Positions 17,957 through 25,861 of a stretch of DNA of 35,635 nt are shown in pieces. Under the pieces are notes generated by a model. It was not told the origin of the DNA. It searched no databases and was given only the letters and a program-made list of their open reading frames with translations. The position numbers and the translations under genes were made by a program. Every line of letters begins with the position of its first letter. The stretch's first letter is position 1. Origin of the DNA: Pseudomonadota bacterium (lineage in GTDB: Bacteria > Pseudomonadota > Alphaproteobacteria > Sphingomonadales > Sphingomonadaceae); assembly GCA_021849075.1 (NCBI GenBank), contig JAJZTH010000026.1, forward strand, positions 7,708 through 43,342, given 5' to 3'.

Positions 17957-18029
17957 GATTGCTGGTGGCCCGTCATGTCATGGAAAAGTTGGCGCAGTCA
18001 TGACCATGAACCATGGACCCGTCAATAAA

Positions 18030-18041
18030 ATTATACGATAT
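18030..18041 (-). promoter_or_regulatory. TATAAT box and TATACGATAT half-operator between the S9 peptidase and GntR genes
   Basis: Read on the minus strand, TATAAT at 18035-18030 is a perfect -10 for the S9 peptidase operon. The plus-strand 10-mer TATACGATAT at 18032-18041 overlaps it. On the minus strand this reads ATATCGTATA, one complete half of the 18-bp palindrome found at 30249; the other half is not conserved. No good -35 is evident. The site sits between divergent genes and could control both. Confidence 0.55.
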
Positions 18042-18103
18042 ATGATCCGGCTTTTTCAGAGAATGGACTGACGCGGCGTGATAAGGAAACGGAAAAGGAC
18101 GGG

Positions 18104-18853
18104 ATGACGGGCATGGATGAAGACAGGCAGGACAAGGATGGCGCAGCCTTTGCGCCGCTGGCGACCGGGCGGCTGCACCATGCCGTGGCGCAGCGGTTGG
18201 GCACGCAGATTGCCGGGGGCGTGCTGCCGGTGGGTCATGTGTTCGCCGCCGAAGTGGACCATGCCGAATCGCTGGGCGTATCACGATCGGTGTTGCGCGA
18301 AGCTTTTCGCATCCTGACCGCCAAGGGGTTGGTCAGTAGCCGGCCCAAGGCGGGGACGCGCGTCAACGAGCGGCGCAAATGGAGCATGCTGGACCCCGAT
18401 GTGCTGGCCTGGCAAATCCAGTCCGAACCGAGCGACGCCTTTTTGCGCGACCTGTTCGAACTGCGCATGATGGTGGAGCCGCAGGCGGCGGAAATGGCGG
18501 CGCAGCGGCGCAGCGACGAGCAGTTGGCGGACATGGCCAATGCGCTGGACGCCATGGAGCGCTATACGCTGGCGACCGAAAAGGGGCGGGCGGCGGACCA
18601 GAGGTTCCACGGATTGCTGATGGAGGCGGCGCAGAATGAACTGCTTTATGGCCTGTCCAGTTCGATCATGTCGGCGATCGCATGGACCACGGCAGCCAAG
18701 CAGCGGGTCCAGGAAGCGCCGCGCGATCCCATGCCCGAACATCGCGCGCTCTATCGGGAAATCGAGGCGCGCAATCCGCGTCAGGCGCAGAAAGCCATGC
18801 GCGTGCTGATCGAGCTGGCGCTGGCGGACATGGAGGTGGCGTTGCGGCGCTGA
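18104..18853 (+). CDS. GntR/FadR-type regulator with FCD domain, candidate master regulator of the locus
   Basis: This 249-residue protein has a winged helix near residues 22-95 (ESLGVSRSVLREAFRILTAKGLVSSRPKAGTRV) and an FCD effector domain (about 100-245). The linker WSMLDPDVLAW is typical of DgoR/UxuR-like members, whose known operators are often built on GTATAC. AAGGA at 18095-18099 supports the ATG at 18104; a second ATG at 18113 is possible. It is divergent from the S9 operon, with a half-operator between, and it sits 91 bases before the arabinofuranosidase operon, which has the longest operator of the window. I infer that it represses the shared operator and is released by a hydroxyproline or arabinose breakdown product. 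The effector is not known. Confidence 0.9.
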   Translation: MTGMDEDRQDKDGAAFAPLATGRLHHAVAQRLGTQIAGGVLPVGHVFAAEVDHAESLGVSRSVLREAFRILTAKGLVSSRPKAGTRVNERRKWSMLDPDVLAWQIQSEPSDAFLRDLFELRMMVEPQAAEMAAQRRSDEQLADMANALDAMERYTLATEKGRAADQRFHGLLMEAAQNELLYGLSSSIMSAIAWTTAAKQRVQEAPRDPMPEHRALYREIEARNPRQAQKAMRVLIELALADMEVALRR

Positions 18854-18883
18854 TCCCGGATCGAACAAGTCGGACAATAGGGA

Positions 18884-18925
18884 TTGACAGCATGACCCTT
18901 CCCTCTATCGTATAGTATACGATAT
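18884..18925 (+). promoter_or_regulatory. Promoter with extended operator before the arabinofuranosidase operon
   Basis: TTGACA (18884-18889) is a consensus -35. TATCGT (18906-18911), 16 bases on, is a fair -10. The operator TATCGTATAGTATACGATA (18906-18924) covers the -10 as a perfect 9-bp inverted repeat around a single G. Within it, GTATACGATAT occupies 18915-18925. AGGAG at 18931-18935 and the ATG at 18945 follow. This arrangement predicts strong repression by promoter occlusion. Confidence 0.75.
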
Positions 18926-18944
18926 TCGGTAGGAGTGTTTAGGA

Positions 18945-21314
18945 ATGAAAGCCAATCGCCGCGAGTGGCTGGCAGGGGTGGCCGCCCTTGCTGTCTGCGC
19001 TGTTCCCTTTTCGGGCATGGCCGCGATCGCGCCCAAAATTCCATTGCGGGCAAAGCCGCTGCCGCTGACCGATGTGCGGTTGCGCCCGTCCGACTATGCG
19101 ACCGCGGTAGAGGTGAATATCGCCTATCTCCTGTCGCTCAGCCCCGATCGTTTCCTGCATAATTTCCGCAAATATGCCGGGCTGGAACCCAAGGCGCCCA
19201 TCTATGGCGGCTGGGAATCCGACACGATCGCCGGCCATACGCTGGGCCATTATATCACCGCGCTGGTGCTGGGATGGCAGCAGACGGGCAATGCGGAATG
19301 CCGCCGCCGGGCCGATTATATCGTCGATGAACTGGCGCTGTGTCAGGCGCAGCGCAAGGATGGCTATATCGGCGCGCTGGGTCGCAAGACCAAGGACGGC
19401 CAGATCGTCGATGGCGAGCAGATATTCCCCGAAGTCATGCAGGGGCAGATCAAGTCGGGCGGGTTCGACCTGAACGGCAGCTGGTCGCCGCTCTACACCG
19501 TCCACAAATATTTCGCCGGCCTGCTCGACGTCCATGGCGCCTGGGGCAATGCCAAGGCGCTGGAGGTCGTGATCGGCCTGGGCGGTTATTTCGAGAAGGT
19601 GTTCGCCGCGCTCAACGATGCGCAGATACAGGAACTGCTGAACTGCGAATATGGCGGCCTGAACGACAGCTATGCCGAGTTGTACGCGCGCACCGGCGAC
19701 GCGCGCTGGCTGGCGGTGGCGGAGCGCATCTATGACCGTCGGGTTCTTGATCCGCTAGTGGCGCAGGAGGACAAGCTGTCCAATTTCCACGCCAATACGC
19801 AGGTGCCCAAGCTGATCGGCCTGGCCCGCATCCATGAACTGACGGGCAAGGAAGAGCCGGGTCGGGCCGCGCGCTTCTTCTTCGACCGGGTAACGCAGCA
19901 TCACAGCTATGTCATTGGCGGCAATGCCGACCGCGAATATTTCTTCGAACCGGACACGGTGGCGCTGCATCTGACCGAGTCCACCTGTGAACATTGCAAC
20001 AGCTATAATATGCTGAAGCTGACCCGGCATCTATATGGCTGGCAGCCCGACGGCGCATTGTTCGACTATTATGAGCGGGCGCACCTGAACCATGTCATGT
20101 CGGCGCAGAACCCGGCCAATGCCGGCTTCACCTATATGACGCCGATGATGAGCGGCGCGCCGCGCGGCTATTCGCAGCCCGACGAAGACGCTTTCTGGTG
20201 CTGTGTCGGATCGGGCATGGAAAGCCACGCCAAACATGGCGATTCCATTTACTGGGAGGGCGACGACACCTTGTTCGTCAACCTGTTCATCCCGTCGGAA
20301 GCGCAGTGGAAGGCGAAGGGCGTCGGCCTGACGCTGGATACCGAATATCCGTTCAAGCCGGATATCAGGCTGACGATCGACGCGGTGAAGCAGGGCGCGT
20401 TTTCGCTGGCGCTGCGCATTCCCGGCTGGGCCAATGGGCGTTTTGGATTGACGGTGAATAATGCGCCGGTGTCGGCCAAGCCCGCCAATGGCTATGCGGT
20501 CGTCACCCGCCGCTGGAAGAAGGGCGATGTGGTGGCGCTGAGCCTGCCGCTGGACCTGCGGCTGGAAGCGGCGCCCGGATCGCCCGATGTGGTGGCGGTG
20601 GTGCGCGGGCCGATGGTGATGGCAGCGGACCTTGGTCCGTCGGAAATGGACTGGACCGGGGTGGAACCGGCGATGGTGGGCGAAGATCCGCTAGCGGCCT
20701 TTGCGCCGATCGTGTCGGATCGTCCGCGCTATCGCACGCAGAATATCATCCGTCCGGCGAACCTCGCCTTCGTGCCATTCTACAGCCAGTATGAGCGGCG
20801 CAGCGCGGTCTATTTCAAGCGCTTTTCGGAATCTGCGTGGAAGACCGAGGAGGCCGCTTTCCTGGCGGAGCAGGCGCGGCAGAAGGATATCGCGGCCCGA
20901 TCGATCGACATCATGCATCTGGGCGAAATGCAGCCCGAGCGCGACCATGCGCTGACGTCGGAGCTGAGCTATCCCGCCTCCTATCGCGGGCGCAACGGGC
21001 GCGATGCGCGGTCGGGCGGCTATTTCGAATTCACCATGAAGGTGAAGCCGGGGCCGTTGCTGTTGCAGGCGACCTATTGGGGCGGGGAGCGCAAGCGCAG
21101 CTTCGACATCATGGTCGACAATGTGAAACTGGCGACGCAGAGCCTGGACAATGACAAGCCGGGCAAGTTCCTGGACGTCGATTACCCGATCCCCGAGGCG
21201 CTGACCAAGGGCAAGACCAGCGTGAAGGTGCGTTTCGTGCCGCATGATCGCAGTTCGGCCGGGCCGGTGTTCGGCGTACGGCTGTTCACGGCAAAGCCGG
21301 CGACCTCTGCATGA
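18945..21314 (+). CDS. GH127/GH146 (DUF1680) beta-L-arabinofuranosidase
   Basis: This 789-residue protein begins with a possible Tat signal (NRREWLAGVAALAVCAV, residues 4-20). Its catalytic (alpha/alpha)6 domain covers about 40-450, with IYGGWESDTIAGHTLGHYITA and the DUF1680 segment FWCCVGSGMESHAKHGDSIYW. By comparison with HypBA1 of Bifidobacterium longum, the zinc-thiolate active site would be Glu349, Cys351, Cys419 and Cys420, all present. The Cys-Cys-V-G-S-G form is closer to GH146 than to GH127. Beta-sandwich domains follow to the C terminus. The family removes beta-L-arabinofuranose, and HypBA1 acts on hydroxyproline-linked arabinosides of extensin. It leads a four-gene overlapping operon. 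Family call is firm; the exact glycan is inferred. Confidence 0.92.
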   Translation: MKANRREWLAGVAALAVCAVPFSGMAAIAPKIPLRAKPLPLTDVRLRPSDYATAVEVNIAYLLSLSPDRFLHNFRKYAGLEPKAPIYGGWESDTIAGHTLGHYITALVLGWQQTGNAECRRRADYIVDELALCQAQRKDGYIGALGRKTKDGQIVDGEQIFPEVMQGQIKSGGFDLNGSWSPLYTVHKYFAGLLDVHGAWGNAKALEVVIGLGGYFEKVFAALNDAQIQELLNCEYGGLNDSYAELYARTGDARWLAVAERIYDRRVLDPLVAQEDKLSNFHANTQVPKLIGLARIHELTGKEEPGRAARFFFDRVTQHHSYVIGGNADREYFFEPDTVALHLTESTCEHCNSYNMLKLTRHLYGWQPDGALFDYYERAHLNHVMSAQNPANAGFTYMTPMMSGAPRGYSQPDEDAFWCCVGSGMESHAKHGDSIYWEGDDTLFVNLFIPSEAQWKAKGVGLTLDTEYPFKPDIRLTIDAVKQGAFSLALRIPGWANGRFGLTVNNAPVSAKPANGYAVVTRRWKKGDVVALSLPLDLRLEAAPGSPDVVAVVRGPMVMAADLGPSEMDWTGVEPAMVGEDPLAAFAPIVSDRPRYRTQNIIRPANLAFVPFYSQYERRSAVYFKRFSESAWKTEEAAFLAEQARQKDIAARSIDIMHLGEMQPERDHALTSELSYPASYRGRNGRDARSGGYFEFTMKVKPGPLLLQATYWGGERKRSFDIMVDNVKLATQSLDNDKPGKFLDVDYPIPEALTKGKTSVKVRFVPHDRSSAGPVFGVRLFTAKPATSA

Positions 21315-22336
21315 GCGATAGCGTGGCGATGACCCTGGCGGAGGCCGATGCGCTGGCCCGCAAGGTGCTGGAAGGGCGGGGTCTGGCGCCCGATCATGCC
21401 GCCGCTGTCGCCCGGACGATGGTGGCGGGGGAGCGGGATGGTTGCGCCTCGCATGGCCTGTATCGTCTGCTGGTCGCCGCCAATTCGATCGAGCGCGGCG
21501 TGGTCGCGCCCGATGCGGTGCCGGTGGTGAGCGAACCCGCCGCCGCGCTGGTCCGGGTCGATGGCAAGGGCGGCTTTGCGCAATTGCCGTTCGAGCGGGG
21601 GCTGCCGTTGTTGGTCGACAAGGCGCGCAAGTTCGGCATCGCGGCGCTGGCGCTCAACAATGTCGTGCATTTTGCGGCGCTGTGGCCGGAAGTCGAGGCG
21701 CTGACCAATGCGGGGCTGGTGGGGCTGGCCTTTACGCCCAGCCATGCCTGGGTCGCGCCGGAGGGTGGGACCAAGCCGGTATTCGGCACCAACCCGATCG
21801 CCTTTGGCTGGCCGCGTCCCGGTGGGCATCCCTTTGTGTTCGACTTCGCCACCAGCGCGGTGGCGCGAGGCGAGATCGAACTGCATCGCCGCGCGGGCAA
21901 GACGATCCCGCCCGAATGGGGCTATGATAGCGAAGGCCATCCTTCGATCGATCCCAAGGCGGTGCTGGACGGGGCGATGCGCACGTTTGGCGGGCATAAG
22001 GGATCGGCGCTGGCGGCGATGGTGGAACTGATCGCCGGGCCGCTGATTGGCGACATGACCAGCGCGGAATCGATGGCGGCGGACGAAGGCCGCATGGGAT
22101 CGCCGATCGGCGGCGAACTGGTGATCGCGATCGATCCGGCCGGTTTTCTGGGCGCGAGTGTCGAGGATCATCTGGGCCGGGCCGAAGCGATGTTCGAAGC
22201 CATTACGGGGCAGGGCGCGCGTCTGCCCGGCGCGCGGCGTTATGTCGCGCGGGCGCAGTCCGATGCGCAAGGCGTGCGCATCCCGGCGCAGCTTCACCGG
22301 GACATATTGGCATTGTTGGAAGGGGAAATGGCGTGA
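21311..22336 (+). CDS. Ldh2-family NAD(P)H oxidoreductase, probable pyrroline-2-carboxylate reductase
   Basis: This 341-residue cytoplasmic enzyme belongs to the malate/L-lactate dehydrogenase 2 superfamily. It carries ERDGCASHGLYR (residues 41-52, with catalytic His48), FGTNPIAFGWPR and the nucleotide-binding FGGHKGSALAAMVELIAG. These features resemble DpkA/LhpD-type enzymes that reduce delta1-pyrroline-2-carboxylate or delta1-piperideine-2-carboxylate to L-proline or L-pipecolate. Its ATG overlaps the stop of the arabinofuranosidase gene (ATGA). A role recycling the imine made from D-proline or 3-hydroxyproline would fit, since a DadA-like oxidase shares the regulon. Related enzymes act on sugar acids (YiaK, 2,3-diketogulonate), so a sugar-acid role is the main alternative. 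Confidence 0.8.
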   Translation: MSDSVAMTLAEADALARKVLEGRGLAPDHAAAVARTMVAGERDGCASHGLYRLLVAANSIERGVVAPDAVPVVSEPAAALVRVDGKGGFAQLPFERGLPLLVDKARKFGIAALALNNVVHFAALWPEVEALTNAGLVGLAFTPSHAWVAPEGGTKPVFGTNPIAFGWPRPGGHPFVFDFATSAVARGEIELHRRAGKTIPPEWGYDSEGHPSIDPKAVLDGAMRTFGGHKGSALAAMVELIAGPLIGDMTSAESMAADEGRMGSPIGGELVIAIDPAGFLGASVEDHLGRAEAMFEAITGQGARLPGARRYVARAQSDAQGVRIPAQLHRDILALLEGEMA

Positions 22337-24105
22337 CGATCTTTGGCGGCCGAGGCTGGCTGTTCGCAGGCGCGGCCTTCATCAGTCTGGCGGCGCCCCA
22401 GGCGCAGGCTCAATCCGCAGCGCAAACCGCTGATCAAGCGTTCGAGACGATCTATTCCTCCGAATATGACTGGCGACAGAAGCAGTTCGGGCCGAGCGAG
22501 GATGGACCGAAGGATCAGGCGCTGGTGCTGCCCGATGTGAGCGCCAAGGCGCAGGCGGCGCGGCTGGCGCGGTGGGAGCAGGTGGAAAAGCAACTGGCGA
22601 CGATCAAGGTCGATCAATTGTCGCCCGCGCAGAAGATCAATTTCGCCGTCTACAAGGGCCAGATCGACGCGCTGGTCGCCGAGCAGCGCTATCATGAATA
22701 TGAGAAGCCGCTGAACGCCGACACCAGTTTCTGGGGCGACCTGGCCGGGTGGGCGCGCGAGCCGCTGCGCGACGAGGCCGGCGCGCGGCGCTATATCGCG
22801 ATGCTGCGGGACATTCCGCGTTACTATGGCGAGCAGATTGCGAACATGCGCAGCGGTCTGAAGCGCGGTTTCACGCCCGCGCAGATCACGCTGCAGGGGC
22901 GCGACATTGGCGTCGAGCAGGTGGTGCAGGCGAAGGTCGTGGAAGAAAATCCCTTCTATGCGCCGTTCAAGACGCTGCCCGCGATCATCCCCGCCAATGT
23001 GCAGGCGCAGTTGCGCAGCGATGCGCAGGCGGCGATCGCGCAGGCGGTGGTGCCGGCGCACAAGACGCTGCTGATCTTCCTGCGGCAGGAGTATCTGCCG
23101 GGCGCGCGGAAGGATCTGGCCGCCTATACATTGCCCGACGGCAAAGCCTATTATCAGTCCAAGATCCGCGAGTTCGTGACGCTGGACAAAAGCCCGGAGC
23201 AGATTCACCAGATCGGCCTGACCGAGATGGCGCGCATCCGCAGCCAGATGGCGGAGGTGATGCAGCAGGTGGATTTCAAAGGCGACCTGCCGGCTTTCCT
23301 GACTTTCCTGCGGACCGATCCGCAATTCTACCCCAAGACGCCGCAGGATCTGCTCAATCGCGCGGCCTGGATCGCCAAGACGTTCGACGGGAAGGCGTCG
23401 CAATATTTCGGGCGGATGCCGCGCATGCGCTTTGCGATCAAGCCGATGCCCGATGACATCGCGCCCTTCTACACCGGCGGGCGCGGCGGGCCGGGCATCT
23501 ATCTGGTCAACACCTATAATCTGCCGTCGCGCCCCTATTATTCGCAAATCGCGCTGACGCTGCATGAAAGCGCGCCGGGCCATGCGATGCAGATGCCGCT
23601 GGCGGCGGAGAACAAGGATTTGCCGGCCTTCCGCCGGGACAGCTATCTGTCCGCCTATGGCGAGGGCTGGGCGCTTTATTGCGAAGCGCTGGGCGAGGAT
23701 ATGGGCATGTATGAAACGCCCTATGATCGTTTCGGTATGCTGAGCTATCAGGCGTGGCGCGCGTCGCGGCTGGTGGTGGACACCGGCATCCATGCGATGG
23801 GATGGAGCCGGAAGCAGGCGCAGGATTATCTGCACGACAATACGGCGCTGTCGGACCATGAGATCGAGACGGAGGTGGACCGCTACATCGCCTGGCCGGG
23901 GCAGGCGCTGTCCTATTATATGGGCGAACTGGCTTTTGTGGATGCGCGCAAGAAAGCCGAGAAGGCGCTGGGACCGAAGTTCAATATTCGGGCCTTTCAT
24001 GATGCGGTGCTGGCGCTGGGCGCGGTGCCGCTGCCGCTGATCGACCAGCGCGTCGACCAGTTGATCGCCGAAGATGGCAAGGGGCCTTATCCCGATGAAG
24101 AATGA
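22333..24105 (+). CDS. Secreted DUF885 family metallopeptidase-like protein
   Basis: The start is GTG 22333, overlapping the previous stop (GTGA), with AAGGGG seven bases upstream. The 590-residue product has an N-terminal signal sequence (about 1-26) and is mostly helical. It contains the DUF885 signature H411-E412-S-A-P-G-H417 followed by Glu444 in AYGEGW, the pattern of a HExxxGH zinc peptidase. DUF885 proteins are common in sphingomonads and their substrates are poorly known. Its place between two carbohydrate/proline enzymes, in an operon under the shared operator, suggests cleavage of peptides from the same glycoprotein. Zinc binding is inferred from the motif. Confidence 0.87.
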   Translation: MTIFGGRGWLFAGAAFISLAAPQAQAQSAAQTADQAFETIYSSEYDWRQKQFGPSEDGPKDQALVLPDVSAKAQAARLARWEQVEKQLATIKVDQLSPAQKINFAVYKGQIDALVAEQRYHEYEKPLNADTSFWGDLAGWAREPLRDEAGARRYIAMLRDIPRYYGEQIANMRSGLKRGFTPAQITLQGRDIGVEQVVQAKVVEENPFYAPFKTLPAIIPANVQAQLRSDAQAAIAQAVVPAHKTLLIFLRQEYLPGARKDLAAYTLPDGKAYYQSKIREFVTLDKSPEQIHQIGLTEMARIRSQMAEVMQQVDFKGDLPAFLTFLRTDPQFYPKTPQDLLNRAAWIAKTFDGKASQYFGRMPRMRFAIKPMPDDIAPFYTGGRGGPGIYLVNTYNLPSRPYYSQIALTLHESAPGHAMQMPLAAENKDLPAFRRDSYLSAYGEGWALYCEALGEDMGMYETPYDRFGMLSYQAWRASRLVVDTGIHAMGWSRKQAQDYLHDNTALSDHEIETEVDRYIAWPGQALSYYMGELAFVDARKKAEKALGPKFNIRAFHDAVLALGAVPLPLIDQRVDQLIAEDGKGPYPDEE

Positions 24106-25654
24106 ACTGCTTGCCGGCATCGCCTTGGTTCTGGCCGTCGCGCCGGCTGTTGCGCAGGAGGCGCGCCAGATCAGCGTGCCGGGCAATCCGATTTTGGCCG
24201 ATGGCGATTATTATTCGACCGATCCCGCGCCCTTCGTGGCGGACGGGGCGCTATGGATACTCGCCGGGCGTGATCAGGCGCCGCCCGACGTCAATGATTT
24301 CATCATGGGCGAATGGCAGCTGTTGAAGACGGACGATCCCAAAACAGGAAAATGGACGCACTATCCCGCCATCGCCAAGCCGGAAAATGTCTTCGCCTGG
24401 GCGGAGGAAGCACGGGCCTATGCCGGGCAGATCATCCAGGGACCGGACAAGCGCTATTATTTCTATGCGCCGGTGCTGGAGAAAGACAGCGATGCGCAGG
24501 ATCGCTTCGCCATTGGCGTGGCGGTGGCGGATAGCCCGACCGGACCGTGGCGCGATGCGCATCCGGCAGGGCCGATCATTTCGCAGCGAGTTCCGGTGAA
24601 GAATGATATCCAGAATATCGACCCCACCATCCTGATCGACGATGACGGACGGGTCTATCTTTACTGGGGGACGTTCGGCCAGTTGCGCGGCATGGAGCTG
24701 GAGCGCGACATGGTGACGCCCAAGGGACCGGAGCGCAGCATCGAGGGGCTGACCGGATTTTTCGAGGCGCCCTGGATCATGAAGCGCAAGGGCGTCTATT
24801 ATATGCTCTATGCGGGGAACAGGGCCGGGCCGAAATCCGACTGTACCCCGGCGGTCTATCATGCCTGCATCGCCTATGGCACGGCCCGTTCGCCCATGGG
24901 ACCATGGACCTATGCCGGGGTGGCGCTGAAGCCGGTGTCGTCGACCACGTCCCATTCGGGCGCGGTCGAGTTTAAGGGGCAATGGTATCTGGCCTATCAT
25001 ACGGCGGACGCGCAGGGCGGCGGGCATTTCCGGCGCAGCGTGGCGATCGACAAGATGGAGTGGGATGACAGCGTGACGCCGGCGCGCATCCGGACCGTCG
25101 TGCCGACGCGGCAGCCGCAACCGCCGCTGGCCCCGACGCGCAACATAGCGCGGGCAGCGTCTGCTACGGCATCCAACGAGCCGCTGCCGGTGCAATATTG
25201 GATCAAGTCGCTGAACGACGGGATCATCAAGGCTGCTCCCTTGCCGCCCGACATGTGGGGCAGCTGGTCGCCGAACAATCCGGCGAGCCAGTGGATCGAA
25301 TATCGCTGGAACAAGCCAGTGACGATCGACGGATCGCGCATCTGGTTCTGGAATGATCAGCCGGCCGGATCAGCTGTGGGCGTTGCGCCGCCGGCGAGAT
25401 GGCGTCTGGAATATTGGAATCAGGGCTGGAAGCCGGTGCCGGGCGCGAGCGCCTATGGCACGGAGCCGGGCGCGTTTCAGGATGTGGCCTTCCCGCCGAT
25501 CCGCACCCGTTGCCTGCGCGCGGTGATGACGGCGTCGGGCGATGAAAAGGGGCATGCGGGCCTGGCCGTGCAGGAATGGGAAGTGCTGGCGCCAAAGGCG
25601 GCCGCGCCAATGCTGCGCGCTGCCGAAGCGAAGCCAGCGGCCGGATGCGGTTGA
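24095..25654 (+). CDS. Secreted GH43 glycosidase with C-terminal F5/8-like beta-sandwich
   Basis: The ATG at 24095 overlaps the previous gene by 11 bases and begins a clear signal peptide (MKNELLAGIALVLAVAPAVA); an in-frame ATG at 24074 would spoil it. The 519-residue protein has a five-bladed GH43 catalytic domain (about 30-345). The three expected carboxylates are visible: Asp43 (STDPAPF), Asp176 (NIDPTIL) and Glu224 (GFFEAPW). Residues about 360-500 look like a discoidin/CBM32-type domain that may bind sugar. GH43 enzymes mostly act as alpha-L-arabinofuranosidases, beta-xylosidases or exo-galactanases. Arabinan or arabinogalactan side chains fit the operon. A hairpin terminator follows. 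Confidence 0.88.
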   Translation: MKNELLAGIALVLAVAPAVAQEARQISVPGNPILADGDYYSTDPAPFVADGALWILAGRDQAPPDVNDFIMGEWQLLKTDDPKTGKWTHYPAIAKPENVFAWAEEARAYAGQIIQGPDKRYYFYAPVLEKDSDAQDRFAIGVAVADSPTGPWRDAHPAGPIISQRVPVKNDIQNIDPTILIDDDGRVYLYWGTFGQLRGMELERDMVTPKGPERSIEGLTGFFEAPWIMKRKGVYYMLYAGNRAGPKSDCTPAVYHACIAYGTARSPMGPWTYAGVALKPVSSTTSHSGAVEFKGQWYLAYHTADAQGGGHFRRSVAIDKMEWDDSVTPARIRTVVPTRQPQPPLAPTRNIARAASATASNEPLPVQYWIKSLNDGIIKAAPLPPDMWGSWSPNNPASQWIEYRWNKPVTIDGSRIWFWNDQPAGSAVGVAPPARWRLEYWNQGWKPVPGASAYGTEPGAFQDVAFPPIRTRCLRAVMTASGDEKGHAGLAVQEWEVLAPKAAAPMLRAAEAKPAAGCG

Positions 25655-25685
25655 GACAACGACGTAGACACTATGCGCGAAGTCG

Positions 25686-25717
25686 AGGGGCGTGGCCGGT
25701 GGCCGCGCCCCTTTCTT
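25686..25717 (+). terminator. Rho-independent terminator after the GH43 gene
   Basis: GGGGCGTGGCC pairs with GGCCGCGCCCC across a three-base loop, with one wobble pair, followed by TTTCTT. It closes the operon that begins at 18945 and separates it from the TonB receptor promoter. Confidence 0.8.
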
Positions 25718-25788
25718 ATTATATTTCATCGTCTTGTGACATTTTCGATCGCCTGTGACGGGTTTGTTGCGGGAAAATTGCAATCCGC

Positions 25789-25825
25789 TTGACTCCGACA
25801 AAATAATGTAGTTGGTATACGATAT
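25789..25825 (+). promoter_or_regulatory. Promoter region with GTATACGATAT operator before the TonB receptor
   Basis: TTGACT at 25789-25794 is a good -35. The operator GTATACGATAT at 25815-25825 falls in the -10 region about 18-20 bases downstream; the best -10 there (TGGTAT, 25813-25818) is weak. The left half of the palindrome is poorly kept. The ATG is 36 bases further on at 25862. Confidence 0.6.
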
Positions 25826-25861
25826 AAATTAGGGGCGTTAAGCTGAACAAGGGGAAGTCGG

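Noticed and set aside
22294..24186. 630-codon minus-strand frame opposite the DUF885 gene
   Set aside because: Antisense shadow with Arg/His-rich composition; the plus strand has the HESAPGH motif and overlaps its neighbours correctly.
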